Of a DNA stretch of 64,000 nucleotides, positions 7,748 to 16,228 are shown one piece after another (position 1 is the stretch's first letter; every line of letters starts with the position of its first letter). The notes beneath the pieces were generated by a model. The model had not been told where the DNA came from and did not search any database. It was given only the letters and a program-made list of their open reading frames with translations. The stretch lies in the NCBI RefSeq assembly GCF_002939475.1, contig NZ_PKFQ01000001.1, positions 3,221,001 through 3,285,000 of the forward strand. The letters are read 5' to 3'. This DNA comes from Streptomyces cinnamoneus. GTDB lineage: Bacteria; Actinomycetota; Actinomycetes; Streptomycetales; Streptomycetaceae. The position numbers and the translations under genes were made by a program.

Positions 7748-8911
7748 TCACACACGCATCGGCTGGGGCGACTCGCGCAGCGAGGCGTCCGGGCCCGGGT
7801 ACTCACGGATGATCTCGTAGCGCGTGTTGCGCTCCACCGGACGGAAGCCGGCCTCGCGGATGAGGTCCAGCAGGTCGTCGCGGGTGAGCTTGTTGGGCGT
7901 GCCGTAGTTGTCGGCGTCGTGAGTGATCTTGTACTCGACGACCGAGCCGTCCATGTCGTCCGCGCCGTGCTGGAGCGCCAGCTGGGCCGTCTGGACGCCG
8001 TGCATGACCCAGAACACCTTCACGTGCGGGACGTTGTCGAACAGCAGGCGCGAGACGGCGAAGGTCTTGAGCGCCTCGGTGCCCGTCGCCATCGTCGTGC
8101 GGGCCTGGAGGCGGTTGCGGACCTTGCCGTCCTTCATGTCCACGAAGTCGTGCTGGTAGCGCAGCGGGATGAAGACGTGGAAGCCGCCGGTCTCGTCCTG
8201 GAGCTCACGCAGCCGCAGCACGTGGTCCACCCGGTGCCGGGGCTCCTCGATGTGCCCGTAGAGCATCGTCGCCGGGCCCTTGAGGCCCTTGGAGTGGGCG
8301 AGGCGGTGGATGCGCGACCAGTCCTCCCAGTGGGTGTCGTGGTCGACGATGTGCTGCCGCACCTCCCAGTCGAAGATCTCCGCGCCACCGCCGGTCAGCG
8401 ACTCCAGACCGGCGTCGATCAGCTCGTCGAGGATCTCCTCGGCGGGCATTCCCGAGATCTTCTCGAAGTGCTGGATCTCGGTCGCGGTGAACGCCTTCAG
8501 GGAGACGTTCGGCAGCGCCTCCTTGAGCGCCCGCAGGGAGCGCGGGTAGTAGCGCCAGGGCAGCGTCGGGTGGAGGCCGTTGACGATGTGCAGCTCGGTG
8601 AGGTTCTCGCTCTCCATGGCCTTGGCCAGGCGGACGGCCTCCTCGATGCGCATGGTGTACGCGTCCTTCTCGCCCGGCTTCCGCTGGAACGAGCAGTAGG
8701 CGCACGACGCCGTGCACACGTTCGTCATGTTGAGGTGACGGTTGACGTTGAAGTGGACGACGTCGCCGTTCTTCCGCGTCCGCACGTGGTGCGCCAGCCC
8801 GCCCAGCCAGGCCAGGTCGTCGGACTCGTACAGCGCGACGCCGTCCTCGCGGGTGAGCCGCTCCCCGGCGAAGACCTTCTCCTCCAGCTCGCGCTTGAGC
8901 CCAGCGTCCAT
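7748..8911 (-). CDS. mqnE: Aminofutalosine synthase (radical SAM)
   Basis: The product is 387 residues. MqnE joins the enolpyruvyl-benzoate side chain to S-adenosylmethionine to make aminofutalosine in the alternative menaquinone pathway. The radical SAM cluster motif CxxxCxxC is CTASCAYC near residue 70, followed by SFQRKPGEKDAYTMR. HIVNGLHPTLPW and GGGAEIFDWEVRQHI are typical family stretches. The ATG at 8911 has GGAGAGG 11 bases upstream; the longer open frame is an antisense shadow. It lies 58 bases beyond the AsnC gene on the same strand. With the UbiD, UbiX and UbiA-like genes nearby it indicates menaquinone synthesis by the futalosine route. Confidence 0.95.
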   Translation of the reverse strand: MDAGLKRELEEKVFAGERLTREDGVALYESDDLAWLGGLAHHVRTRKNGDVVHFNVNRHLNMTNVCTASCAYCSFQRKPGEKDAYTMRIEEAVRLAKAMESENLTELHIVNGLHPTLPWRYYPRSLRALKEALPNVSLKAFTATEIQHFEKISGMPAEEILDELIDAGLESLTGGGAEIFDWEVRQHIVDHDTHWEDWSRIHRLAHSKGLKGPATMLYGHIEEPRHRVDHVLRLRELQDETGGFHVFIPLRYQHDFVDMKDGKVRNRLQARTTMATGTEALKTFAVSRLLFDNVPHVKVFWVMHGVQTAQLALQHGADDMDGSVVEYKITHDADNYGTPNKLTRDDLLDLIREAGFRPVERNTRYEIIREYPGPDASLRESPQPMRV

Positions 8912-8969
8912 GGGTGCGCCCGCCTCTCCTGATGCTCCGGATGACCGCTTCGAGCGTACTCCCCCGCTT

Positions 8970-9425
8970 TTACACGTCCTCGGGCAGCTCGCCCACCCGG
9001 TTCTCCCACTTGGTGGACAGCACGATCGTGGTGCGGGTGCGGCTGACGCCCTTGGTGCCGGACAGCCGGCGGATGGTGCGCTCCAGGCCGTCGACGTCGC
9101 CGACGCGGACCTTGAGCATGTACGAGTCGTCGCCGGCGATGAACCAGCAGTCCTCGATCTCCTCCAGGTCCCGCAGCCGGCGGGCCACGTCCTCGTGGTC
9201 GGCGGCGTCCGAGAGCTGGATGCCGATGAGCGCCGTGACGCCGAGCCCGAGGGACGCGGAGTTGACGGTCGCCCGGTAGCCGGTGATGACACCCGCCGCC
9301 TCCAGGCGGTTGATCCGGTCCGTGACGCTCGGCCCGGACAGGCCGACGAGCCTGCCCAGTTCCGCGTACGAGGCCCGGCCGTTCTCCCGCAGGGCCTGGA
9401 TGAGCTGCCTGTCCACCGCGTCCAT
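8970..9425 (-). CDS. Lrp/AsnC family transcriptional regulator
   Basis: The product is 151 residues, the normal length for the family. The N-terminal helix-turn-helix is MDAVDRQLIQALRENGRASY followed by AELGRLVGLSGPSVTDRINR. The C-terminal RAM ligand-binding fold contains VRVGDVDGLERTIRRL. The ATG at 9425 has AAAGG nine bases upstream. It is transcribed toward mqnE and divergent from the 43-residue protein. Lrp proteins usually sense amino acids; control of mqnE is plausible from position, but no operator is evident. Confidence 0.93.
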   Translation of the reverse strand: MDAVDRQLIQALRENGRASYAELGRLVGLSGPSVTDRINRLEAAGVITGYRATVNSASLGLGVTALIGIQLSDAADHEDVARRLRDLEEIEDCWFIAGDDSYMLKVRVGDVDGLERTIRRLSGTKGVSRTRTTIVLSTKWENRVGELPEDV

Positions 9426-9469
9426 AACCTGGCACCTTTCAATAATCAGCGAACTCGCCGGTTTACGTG

Positions 9470-9475
9470 TAGAAT
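9470..9475 (+). promoter_or_regulatory. Possible -10 element (TAGAAT) for the small basic protein gene
   Basis: TAGAAT lies 90 bases upstream of the GTG at 9565 in an AT-richer stretch between the divergent AsnC and small-protein genes. No convincing -35 hexamer is seen. Confidence 0.35.
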
Positions 9476-9564
9476 CTAAGGCACGTGGGGCGCTAGACCC
9501 CGCAAATCTTTCACCAGATCGTCGAACCAGCGACGATCCTTCGATCCTCAGGAGTGAGGCCCCC

Positions 9565-9696
9565 GTGTACTCGATCGAGATGGCCTACGCCCGTATGCGC
9601 GAGCTGCAGGACCTGGCCAACCGCTCGCGTGCCCACCAGTCCCCCGAGCCGCGCCGCACCGCGAAGTCCCGCACCCCGCGCGCGAAGAAGAGCTAG
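9565..9696 (+). CDS. Small basic protein of 43 residues, function unknown
   Basis: A GTG at 9565, with AGGAG at 9550-9554, opens a 43-residue frame. The first half is an amphipathic helix (YSIEMAYARMRELQDLANRS); the second half is Ser/Thr/Pro-rich and basic, ending RTPRAKKS. Codon use is typical of the neighbours, with mainly G/C third positions. It is divergent from the AsnC gene and converges on the UbiX gene, with the two stop codons overlapping inside one CTAG at 9693-9696. I remember similar short frames at this locus in other Streptomyces. It has no recognised domain; the basic tail could bind nucleic acid, but that is a guess. Confidence 0.65.
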   Translation: MYSIEMAYARMRELQDLANRSRAHQSPEPRRTAKSRTPRAKKS

Positions 9697-10382
9697 CCCT
9701 CACGGCGAGAGCCACGCGCACCACCGAGCTCTCCCTCCCACCGGCGGTACAGCCGATGCGGCACCCCTGCCGCGTCCAGCACCCGCCCGGCGACGAAGTC
9801 CACCAGATCCTGGATGTGCGTCGCCCCCGCGTAGAACGCCGGCGAAGCGGGCAGCACCACGGCTCCCGCCTCGTCGAGCGCCACCAGCTGTCTGAGCGTC
9901 TGACCGCTGAGCGGCGTCTCCCGCACCGCGACGATCAACGGTCGCCGCTCCTTCAGCGTCACGCTCGCCACGCGCTGCAAGAGGTCCTTCGAGAGTCCGA
10001 GCGCCACCCCGGCCACGCACGCCGTGCTCGCCGGGACGATGAGCATCCCCTTGACGGGGTACGAGCCCGAGGACGGGCCGGCCGCCAGATCCCCGGCTGG
10101 CCAGTACCGCACGTCGGACACGTCGACGTCGAAGGCGTGCGGCTTGCCGTCCGCCCCCATCGAGAGCCAGCCGGTCAGGTCCTGCCGCCAGTGCGCGTCC
10201 CGGAAGGCGATCCCCGTCTCGTCGAGCAGCGTCAGCCGCGAGGCGCGGCTGACCACCAGGTCCACGGCCTCGCCCGCCGCGAGCAGCCCCCGCACGACGG
10301 CCGCCGCGTAGGGCGTCCCGGACGCGCCGGACACCCCGACCACCCAGGGCCGGCGTCGCGTTGAGTGTTCGTTGCGCTCCAC
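9693..10382 (-). CDS. mqnM: UbiX-like flavin prenyltransferase of the futalosine pathway
   Basis: The product is 229 residues. UbiX enzymes attach a dimethylallyl unit to FMN to make the prenyl-FMN cofactor used by UbiD decarboxylases. The FMN-binding GVSGASGTPYA is near residue 16, and PASTACVAGVALGLSKDLLQ and ERRPLIVAVRETPLS are the family phosphate and prenyl-site stretches. The GTG at 10382 begins ERNEHSTRRR. In Streptomyces this protein pairs with the UbiD-like MqnL, encoded here about 2.3 kb away. The C-terminal tail after RRWEGELG is short and basic. Assignment to menaquinone synthesis rests on the gene neighbourhood. Confidence 0.9.
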   Translation of the reverse strand: MERNEHSTRRRPWVVGVSGASGTPYAAAVVRGLLAAGEAVDLVVSRASRLTLLDETGIAFRDAHWRQDLTGWLSMGADGKPHAFDVDVSDVRYWPAGDLAAGPSSGSYPVKGMLIVPASTACVAGVALGLSKDLLQRVASVTLKERRPLIVAVRETPLSGQTLRQLVALDEAGAVVLPASPAFYAGATHIQDLVDFVAGRVLDAAGVPHRLYRRWEGELGGARGSRREG

Positions 10383-10509
10383 ACCCCCGAGCCTATCCGG
10401 AGGTAATGACCCCGGGCCGGGCCAGGCGACTCGGTCGGGTGACGCACCGGGCGCTTTACGAGGCGGCGTTCACCGCTCAAGATCCACATCAAGCTGTCGT
10501 GAAAGAACT

Positions 10510-10539
10510 TTGACATGATCGATCGCTTTGCACTTTAGT
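10510..10539 (+). promoter_or_regulatory. Possible promoter of the lipoprotein gene
   Basis: TTGACA at 10510-10515 is followed after 18 bases by TTTAGT at 10534-10539, in an AT-rich island 23 bases before the lipoprotein start. The -10 match is weak. Confidence 0.35.
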
Positions 10540-10561
10540 TATCGTTTGCCAAGAACCGTCA

Positions 10562-11680
10562 ATGGGGGAGCGCATCATCAACACCACGCGTAAAGCACTG
10601 GCCGCCGCCGGCGTTGTGGCGGTCATCGCCGCCGGAACGACCGCCTGCGACCCGAGCGACAGCCTGAGCCCGGCCGCCAAGGTCAAGCAGGCCTTCGACA
10701 AGCTCGGCAAGCAGAAGTCGCTCTCCACGGAGATCGGCTTCAACGCCAGCGCCGACCAGATCTTCAAGGCCATGAAGGACGAGAAGGGCTTCACGCGTGA
10801 GGACGCGGACATGCTCGCCGGCATGCGCCTCGCCTACTCCTTCGGTTCCGACAAGGCCCTGAAGGACGCCGAGAGCGACGACAAGAGCTTCAAGTACGGC
10901 GTGGCGCTCACCCTCACCGGCGACAAGCCGATGTTCGAGGCGCGCCAGGTCGACGAGAAGGCCTACCTCCGCCTCGACTTCAAGGGCCTGTCCTCCTTCG
11001 TCGAGAAGCAGCAGGCGAAGAAGGGCAAGAAGGCCGACGCCGAGGACAAGGCCTTCCAGAAGCTGATCAACGACGCCGACCAGCTCCCCTCGTCCCTGGC
11101 CTCCGTCAAGGGCGCCCTGAAGGGCGACTGGATCAGCCTCGACCCGGCGACCTTCGAGGAGTTCGCCAAGTCGATGGACAAGGGCGGCGACACCAAGAGC
11201 GCCAAGCCCGACCCCAAGACGCAGAAGCAGATCTACGAGGTCCTCCAGCGTGCGCTGACCGACAACGCCGAGGTCAAGGACGCGGGCAAGAAGGACGGCA
11301 TCGACCACGTCAAGGCCACCGTCCCGGCCAAGAAGGTCGCCAAGGACATCTCCGAGGGCCTCAAGCCGCTGAAGGCGAAGCTCGGCGACAAGGCCGGCAA
11401 GCTGGACGAGCTGGACCGCGACCTCGAGAAGCTGGACAAGAAGGACGACAAGAACGTCACGTTCGACGTCTCCATCAAGGACGGCATGCTCGCCGGCCTG
11501 ACCCTCGACATCGGTCAGTTCGACACGAAGGCCAAGGGCGAACTCCCCCTCAGCATCGGCTTCAAGTCCGGCTCGGGCAAGGTCGAGGCCCCGGCCGGCG
11601 CCCAGGAGCTCAAGCCGCAGGACCTGATGGGCGCGGCCATGTTCGTCATGGGCGGCGGCAAGGACGAGTCGGGCCTCTGA
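10562..11680 (+). CDS. Lys/Asp-rich secreted lipoprotein, function unknown
   Basis: The product is 372 residues. It has a Sec lipoprotein signal: basic TTRKA, a hydrophobic stretch ALAAAGVVAVIAAG and a lipobox ending TTAC, giving a lipid-anchored Cys at about residue 29. The mature protein is hydrophilic, rich in Lys and Asp, with long predicted helices, for example KPLKAKLGDKAGKLDELDRD. No catalytic motif is recognised. It sits between mqnM and mqnP, transcribed opposite to both, and ends at a strong bidirectional terminator. Its location may hint at an envelope or respiratory role, but nothing in the sequence shows it. Confidence 0.85.
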   Translation: MGERIINTTRKALAAAGVVAVIAAGTTACDPSDSLSPAAKVKQAFDKLGKQKSLSTEIGFNASADQIFKAMKDEKGFTREDADMLAGMRLAYSFGSDKALKDAESDDKSFKYGVALTLTGDKPMFEARQVDEKAYLRLDFKGLSSFVEKQQAKKGKKADAEDKAFQKLINDADQLPSSLASVKGALKGDWISLDPATFEEFAKSMDKGGDTKSAKPDPKTQKQIYEVLQRALTDNAEVKDAGKKDGIDHVKATVPAKKVAKDISEGLKPLKAKLGDKAGKLDELDRDLEKLDKKDDKNVTFDVSIKDGMLAGLTLDIGQFDTKAKGELPLSIGFKSGSGKVEAPAGAQELKPQDLMGAAMFVMGGGKDESGL

Positions 11681-11720
11681 CGCCCGGCGGACCCGCTGTC
11701 CGTACGGACCCTCACGCACG

Positions 11721-11758
11721 GAAAGGGCGGCACCACCTCTCGGTGGTGCCGCCCTTTC
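11721..11758. terminator. Bidirectional intrinsic terminator
   Basis: A perfect 17-bp stem (11721-11737 with 11742-11758) closes a 4-base loop TCTC. It lies between the convergent ends of the lipoprotein gene (11680) and mqnP (11769), so it can stop transcription from both sides. Confidence 0.85.
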
Positions 11759-11768
11759 GCACAGGTCC

Positions 11769-12689
11769 TCAGACCGTCAGCCCGCGCACCAGAAGGTCGA
11801 GCAACGCGCACACGAAAAGCGCGATTCCGATAAAACCATTCACGGTGAAAAACGCCCGGTTCAAGCGCGAAAGATCACGCGGCTTGACGATCGAATGCTC
11901 GTAAAGGAACGCACCGGCGACCACCACCAGACCCGTCCAGAAGAAAACCCCGGCATGCGCGGCCAGGGCGTACCAGACCAGCAGACCGGTGGTGACGGCG
12001 TGGCACGCGCGCGAGCCGTACAGCGCCGCCGGAACGCCGAAGCGCGCCGGGGTCGACTTCACCCCGTGGGCACGGTCGGCGGCCACGTCCTGGCAGGCGA
12101 AGATCAGGTCGAAGCCGCCGATCCAGACGCCGACCGCGAGACCGAGGATCACCGCGTCCCACGACCACTCCCCCGTCACCGCGAGCCACGCGCCCACCGG
12201 GCCCATCGCCTGGGCCAGGCCCAGGATCGCGTGCGGGAAGTTGGTGAAGCGCTTCCCGTACGGATAGACCACCATCGGGACGACGGCGATCGGCGCGAGC
12301 GCCAGGCACAGCGGGTTGAGCAGCGCGGCCGCACCGAGGAAGAAGAAGACGGCCACCCCGGCCCCGGTCCACGCCGACCGCACCGAGACCGCGCCGGTGA
12401 CCAGCTCGCGGCCCGCGGTGCGCGGATTGCGGGCGTCGATCTCGCGGTCGATGATGCGGTTGCAGGCCATGGCGAAGGTGCGCAGGCCGACCATGGCGAC
12501 GGTGACGAGCAGCAGCCTGATCCAGTGGATGTTCCCGTCCAGCTGGAACATGGCGGTCAGGGCCGCGATGTAGGCGAAGGGCAGAGCGAAGACGGAGTGC
12601 TCGATGAGCACCATCCTCAAGAACGCCTTGACCTTGCCGCTGGACGGCGCGGGCCCGGGGCTCAGTACGCCCTCGGCGGCGGAGGTCAC
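11769..12689 (-). CDS. mqnP: UbiA-like polyprenyltransferase of the futalosine pathway
   Basis: The product is 306 residues, an integral membrane prenyltransferase. MqnP is thought to add the polyprenyl tail to the naphthoquinone acid. The two Asp-rich motifs that bind the prenyl diphosphate are CNRIIDREIDARNPRT near residue 80 and CQDVAADRAHGVKSTP near residue 205. Between and after them are about eight hydrophobic helices. The GTG at 12689 has AAGGAG eight bases upstream and overlaps the mqnL stop by four bases (12686-12689), indicating coupled translation. Adjacent UbiD and nearby UbiX-like genes support the pathway assignment. Confidence 0.93.
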   Translation of the reverse strand: MTSAAEGVLSPGPAPSSGKVKAFLRMVLIEHSVFALPFAYIAALTAMFQLDGNIHWIRLLLVTVAMVGLRTFAMACNRIIDREIDARNPRTAGRELVTGAVSVRSAWTGAGVAVFFFLGAAALLNPLCLALAPIAVVPMVVYPYGKRFTNFPHAILGLAQAMGPVGAWLAVTGEWSWDAVILGLAVGVWIGGFDLIFACQDVAADRAHGVKSTPARFGVPAALYGSRACHAVTTGLLVWYALAAHAGVFFWTGLVVVAGAFLYEHSIVKPRDLSRLNRAFFTVNGFIGIALFVCALLDLLVRGLTV

Positions 12690-14143
12690 AGCCCGTACTC
12701 CTTCCAGCGCTTGGTCACCCGGTCGGCGACCTCGGGGTCCGACTCGACCATGTGCGGCCAGCCGCCGTCGCGGGTGTAGCCCTCCTCGGGCCACTTCGCG
12801 GTGGCGTCGATGCCCGCCTTGCCGCCCCAGAACTGCTGGTACGAGGCGTGGTCGAGGTGGTCGACCGGGCCTTCGACGACGGTCAGGTCGCGGGCGTAGT
12901 CGACGTTGCCGAGGGCCCTCCAGGACACCTCGTGCAGGTTGTGCACGTCGCAGTCGGCGTCCACGACGACGATCAGCTTGGTCAGCGACATCATGTGCGC
13001 GCCCCAGATCGCGTGCATGACCTTCTGGGCGTGCTTGGGGTACTTCTTGTCGATCGAGACGATCGCGCAGTTGTGGAAGCCGCCGGACTCCGGCAGGTGG
13101 TAGTCCACGATGTCCGGCACGATGATCTTCAGCAGGGGCAGGAAGAACCGCTCGGTGGCGCGGCCCAGCGGACCGTCCTCCGTCGGCGGCCGGCCCACGA
13201 CGATCGACTGGAGCAGCGGACGCCTGCGCATCGTCACACAGTCGATCTTCAGCGCCGGGAACGGCTCCTGCGGGGTGTAGAAGCCGGTGTGGTCGCCGAA
13301 GGGCCCCTCGGGCAGCATCTCGCCGGGTTCCAGCCAGCCCTCGACGACGACCTCGGCGTTGGCCGGGACCTGGAGCGGGACGGTCTTGCAGTCGACCATC
13401 TCGATGCGCTTGCCCTGGATGAAGCCGGCGAAGAGGTACTCGTCGATGTCGCCGGGCAGCGGCGCGGTGGAGGCGTACGTCACGGCCGGCGGGCAGCCGA
13501 AGGCGATGGCGACCGGCAGCCGCTCGCCGCGCTTGGCGGCGACCTGGTAGTGGTTGCGGCTGTCCTTGTGGATCTGCCAGTGCATGCCGATGGTGCGCTT
13601 GTCGTGGCGCTGGAGGCGGTACAGGCCGAGGTTGCGGACGCCGGTCTCGGGGTGCTTGGTGTGCGTGAGACCGAGGTTGAAGAAGGAGCCGCCGTCCTCG
13701 GGCCAGGTGAAGAGCGCCGGCAGCTGCTCCAGGTCCACGTCGTCCCCGGTGAGGACGACCTCCTGGACCGGCGCGTCGCCGGACTTCACCTTCTTCGGCG
13801 GTACGTGCGCCATCGCGCCCAGCTTGCCGAAGGCCTCCCTGACCCCGACGAAGCCCTGGGGCAGCTCCGGCTTGAGCAGTCCGCCGATCTTCTCGCTGAT
13901 CTCGTCGTACGACCCCAGCCCGAGCGCCTTGAGGAGCCGGCGGTCGGTGCCGAAGACGTTCATGGCGAGCGGCATGGCCGCGCCCTTGACGTTCTCGAAG
14001 AGCAGCGCGGGACCGCCCGCCTTGTTCACCCTGTCGACGATCTCCCCGATTTCCAGGTACGGGTCGACTTCGGCCTTGATGCGCTTGAGATCGCCGTCGC
14101 GCTCCAGAGCCCGGAGGAAAGAGCGAAGATCGTCATAAGCCAT
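12686..14143 (-). CDS. mqnL: UbiD-like decarboxylase of the futalosine pathway
   Basis: The product is 485 residues, normal for UbiD enzymes, which decarboxylate aromatic or unsaturated acids with prenyl-FMN. The N-terminal domain begins MAYDDLRSFLRALERDGDL and contains GGPALLFENVKG. Central family stretches are LPEGPFGDHTGFYTP and RPPTEDGPLGRATERFFLP. The C-terminal part holds VVVDADCDVHNLHEV. It probably removes the carboxylate from the naphthoate intermediate of menaquinone. The gene leads a two-gene unit with mqnP and is divergent from the small membrane protein. Prenyl-FMN would come from the nearby UbiX-like protein. Confidence 0.94.
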   Translation of the reverse strand: MAYDDLRSFLRALERDGDLKRIKAEVDPYLEIGEIVDRVNKAGGPALLFENVKGAAMPLAMNVFGTDRRLLKALGLGSYDEISEKIGGLLKPELPQGFVGVREAFGKLGAMAHVPPKKVKSGDAPVQEVVLTGDDVDLEQLPALFTWPEDGGSFFNLGLTHTKHPETGVRNLGLYRLQRHDKRTIGMHWQIHKDSRNHYQVAAKRGERLPVAIAFGCPPAVTYASTAPLPGDIDEYLFAGFIQGKRIEMVDCKTVPLQVPANAEVVVEGWLEPGEMLPEGPFGDHTGFYTPQEPFPALKIDCVTMRRRPLLQSIVVGRPPTEDGPLGRATERFFLPLLKIIVPDIVDYHLPESGGFHNCAIVSIDKKYPKHAQKVMHAIWGAHMMSLTKLIVVVDADCDVHNLHEVSWRALGNVDYARDLTVVEGPVDHLDHASYQQFWGGKAGIDATAKWPEEGYTRDGGWPHMVESDPEVADRVTKRWKEYGL

Positions 14144-14230
14144 GCGTTCCAGTATCGAGCACGCACTACCCTGGATTCGTCACGGGGGCCGCCGCGCGGC
14201 CCGCAACACCGCACTCCGGGGGCCGCCGCC

Positions 14231-14548
14231 ATGCTCAGGTATCTGCCGTTTCTGCTGATCCTGGCGTTGTGGATCTATGCCTTCGTGGACTGTCTGAACA
14301 CTCCCGAGGACGAGGTGCGGGGCCTGCCGAAGCTGGCGTGGGTGTTCGTCATCCTGCTCTTCGGCGAGGTGCTGGTCGGCCCGGTGGCCTGGATCATGGC
14401 GGGCCGCCCGCGCGCGGCCGCGGGCCCCCGGTCGTACGGGCGCCGGGGCGCGGACAAGGAACGGCGCTGGGTGGCGCCGGACGACAATCCGGAGTTCCTC
14501 CGCTCGCTCAAGCCGGACGACAAGGGCGACGGCGGCCCGGCGAGCTGA
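14231..14548 (+). CDS. Small membrane protein with PLD nuclease N-terminal (PLDc_N) domain
   Basis: The product is 105 residues with two membrane helices, one near LPFLLILALWIYAFVDC and one near LAWVFVILLFGEVLVGPVAW, and a hydrophilic cytoplasmic tail. The ALWIYAFVDCLNTPEDEVRG to GPVAWIMAG pattern matches the PLDc_N domain found alone in many actinobacteria. Despite the name it has no nuclease motif. The ATG at 14231 was chosen; the longer open frame is antisense to mqnL. It is divergent from mqnL by 87 bases. Function is unknown. Confidence 0.85.
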   Translation: MLRYLPFLLILALWIYAFVDCLNTPEDEVRGLPKLAWVFVILLFGEVLVGPVAWIMAGRPRAAAGPRSYGRRGADKERRWVAPDDNPEFLRSLKPDDKGDGGPAS

Positions 14549-14666
14549 CCCGCCCCGCGGCGGGCCGATCATACGGCCGGCGGTCGGCCGGACGGCCTAG
14601 ACGGCCGATATCGAACGGGTGAAGTAAACCGCTCGGAAAAGCCGATCATCTGCTCAACTCTGGTTT

Positions 14667-14699
14667 CTTCACGCCCATTTGACGGGTCGTTCACTCCCT
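14667..14699 (+). promoter_or_regulatory. PHO-box-like triple direct repeat upstream of the phospholipase gene
   Basis: Three 11-base units stand in exact register: CTTCACGCCCA (14667-14677), TTTGACGGGTC (14678-14688) and GTTCACTCCCT (14689-14699). PhoP in Streptomyces binds 11-base direct repeats with core GTTCACC. The outer units match that core well and the middle one weakly. It lies 82 bases before the phospholipase start, suggesting phosphate control. Confidence 0.5.
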
Positions 14700-14781
14700 C
14701 CCCCCTGTCCCCGACGATGCCGTGCCGGGAGAGTCGTAGCGGTCACACTGTGGCCGCAGGCGACTCCAGGGAGGGACAACC

Positions 14782-16215
14782 ATGCCCACACCCGACATGA
14801 CCCGGCGCAGACTCCTCGGCTCCGCCGTGGGCGCGGCCGCCGGCGCGGCGGCCCTGTCGCTGCTGCCGCCGAGCGTGCAGCGGGCGGTGGCGGCGGGGCC
14901 GGCCCGGCGCGGTTCGCTCAGCGACGTCAAGCACGTGGTCATGCTGATGCAGGAGAACCGGTCCTTCGACCACTACTTCGGCACCCTCAAGGGCGTCCGC
15001 GGCTTCGCCGACCCCGACGCGCTGCGCCTGCCGGGCGGCCGGACCGTCTTCCACCAGCCGGACGCCGAGAACCCGGCCGGCTACCTGCTGCCCTTCCACC
15101 TCGACACCCGCAGCTCCAGCGCCCAGGCCATCCCCTCCACCAGCCACGCCTGGGCCGTGCAGCACGAGGCGTGGAACGGCGGCAAGATGGACCGCTGGCT
15201 GCCGGCGCACCGCAAGGCGGACGGCAAGAACGGCCCGTACGTGATGGGCTACCACACCCGCGAGGACATCCCGTTCCACTTCGCGCTGGCCGAGACGTTC
15301 ACCGTCTGCGACAACTACTTCTGCTCGGTCTTCGGCCCCACCTGGCCCAACCGTCTCTACTGGATGACGGGCACCATCGACCCCGCCGGCAGCCGGGGCG
15401 GCCCCGTCATCGACAACACCATGCCCGCGCCCTACCGCTGGACCACCTACGCCGAGCGGCTCCAGGCGGCGGGCGTGAGCTGGCGCGTCTACCAGCAGAC
15501 CGACAACTACGGCTGCAACATGCTGGAGTACTTCCGGACCTTCCGCGACGCCAAGCCCGGCAGCCCGCTGTACGAACGCGGCATGCGCCGCCTTCCGGAG
15601 GGCACCTTCGAGGACGACGCCCGCAACGACCGGCTGCCGGCCGTGTCCTGGATCATGCCGACGGCGGGGCAGTGCGAGCACCCCGACTACCTGCCGGCCG
15701 CGGGGGCGGACTTCATCGCGAAGAAGATCGAGGCGATCGCCGCCAACCCGGAGGTGTGGCGCAAGACGGTCTTCATCCTGAACTACGACGAGAACGACGG
15801 CCTCTTCGACCACGTGCCGCCGCCGGTGCCGCCCGCGGGGACGGCCGACGAGTTCGTGCGGGGTCTGCCCATCGGCGGGGGCTTCCGGGTGCCGTGCGTC
15901 ATCGTCTCGCCCTGGACGGTGGGCGGCTGGGCGGCCGGCGAGGCCTTCGACCACACGTCGGCGCTGCGGTTCCTGGAACGCTGGACGGGCGTGCGGGAGC
16001 CCAACATCAGCACCTGGCGACGGCGCACCTTCGGCGACCTCACCTCGGCCTTCGGCTTCGGGGAGCCGCCGAGCCCGCCGCCGCGGCTGCCGGTGGACAC
16101 CGAGCGGCAGCTGGAGCAGGCGGAGTGGGAGGTCGCCAACCTGCCCACCCCCAAGCTGCCGGGCCGCGCCCAGACCGTCCCGCCGCAGGAACCCGGCACC
16201 CGGCCGCGCCGCTAG
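14782..16215 (+). CDS. Tat-exported phospholipase C / phosphoesterase family protein
   Basis: The product is 477 residues. The N-terminus carries a twin-arginine signal, MTRRRLLGSAVGAAAGAAAL, so the folded enzyme is exported. The mature part is the phosphoesterase family of bacterial phospholipases C and acid phosphatases (PF04185): VVMLMQENRSFDHYFGTLKG holds the metal-binding Glu-Asn and the motif continues with WPNRLYWMTGT and NYDENDGLFDHVPPP. The substrate may be phospholipid or another phosphate ester. The start at 14782 keeps the twin arginines near residue 9. A PHO-box-like repeat upstream suggests induction by phosphate starvation. Confidence 0.92.
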   Translation: MPTPDMTRRRLLGSAVGAAAGAAALSLLPPSVQRAVAAGPARRGSLSDVKHVVMLMQENRSFDHYFGTLKGVRGFADPDALRLPGGRTVFHQPDAENPAGYLLPFHLDTRSSSAQAIPSTSHAWAVQHEAWNGGKMDRWLPAHRKADGKNGPYVMGYHTREDIPFHFALAETFTVCDNYFCSVFGPTWPNRLYWMTGTIDPAGSRGGPVIDNTMPAPYRWTTYAERLQAAGVSWRVYQQTDNYGCNMLEYFRTFRDAKPGSPLYERGMRRLPEGTFEDDARNDRLPAVSWIMPTAGQCEHPDYLPAAGADFIAKKIEAIAANPEVWRKTVFILNYDENDGLFDHVPPPVPPAGTADEFVRGLPIGGGFRVPCVIVSPWTVGGWAAGEAFDHTSALRFLERWTGVREPNISTWRRRTFGDLTSAFGFGEPPSPPPRLPVDTERQLEQAEWEVANLPTPKLPGRAQTVPPQEPGTRPRR

Positions 16216-16228
16216 GGGGCGCCCGGCG

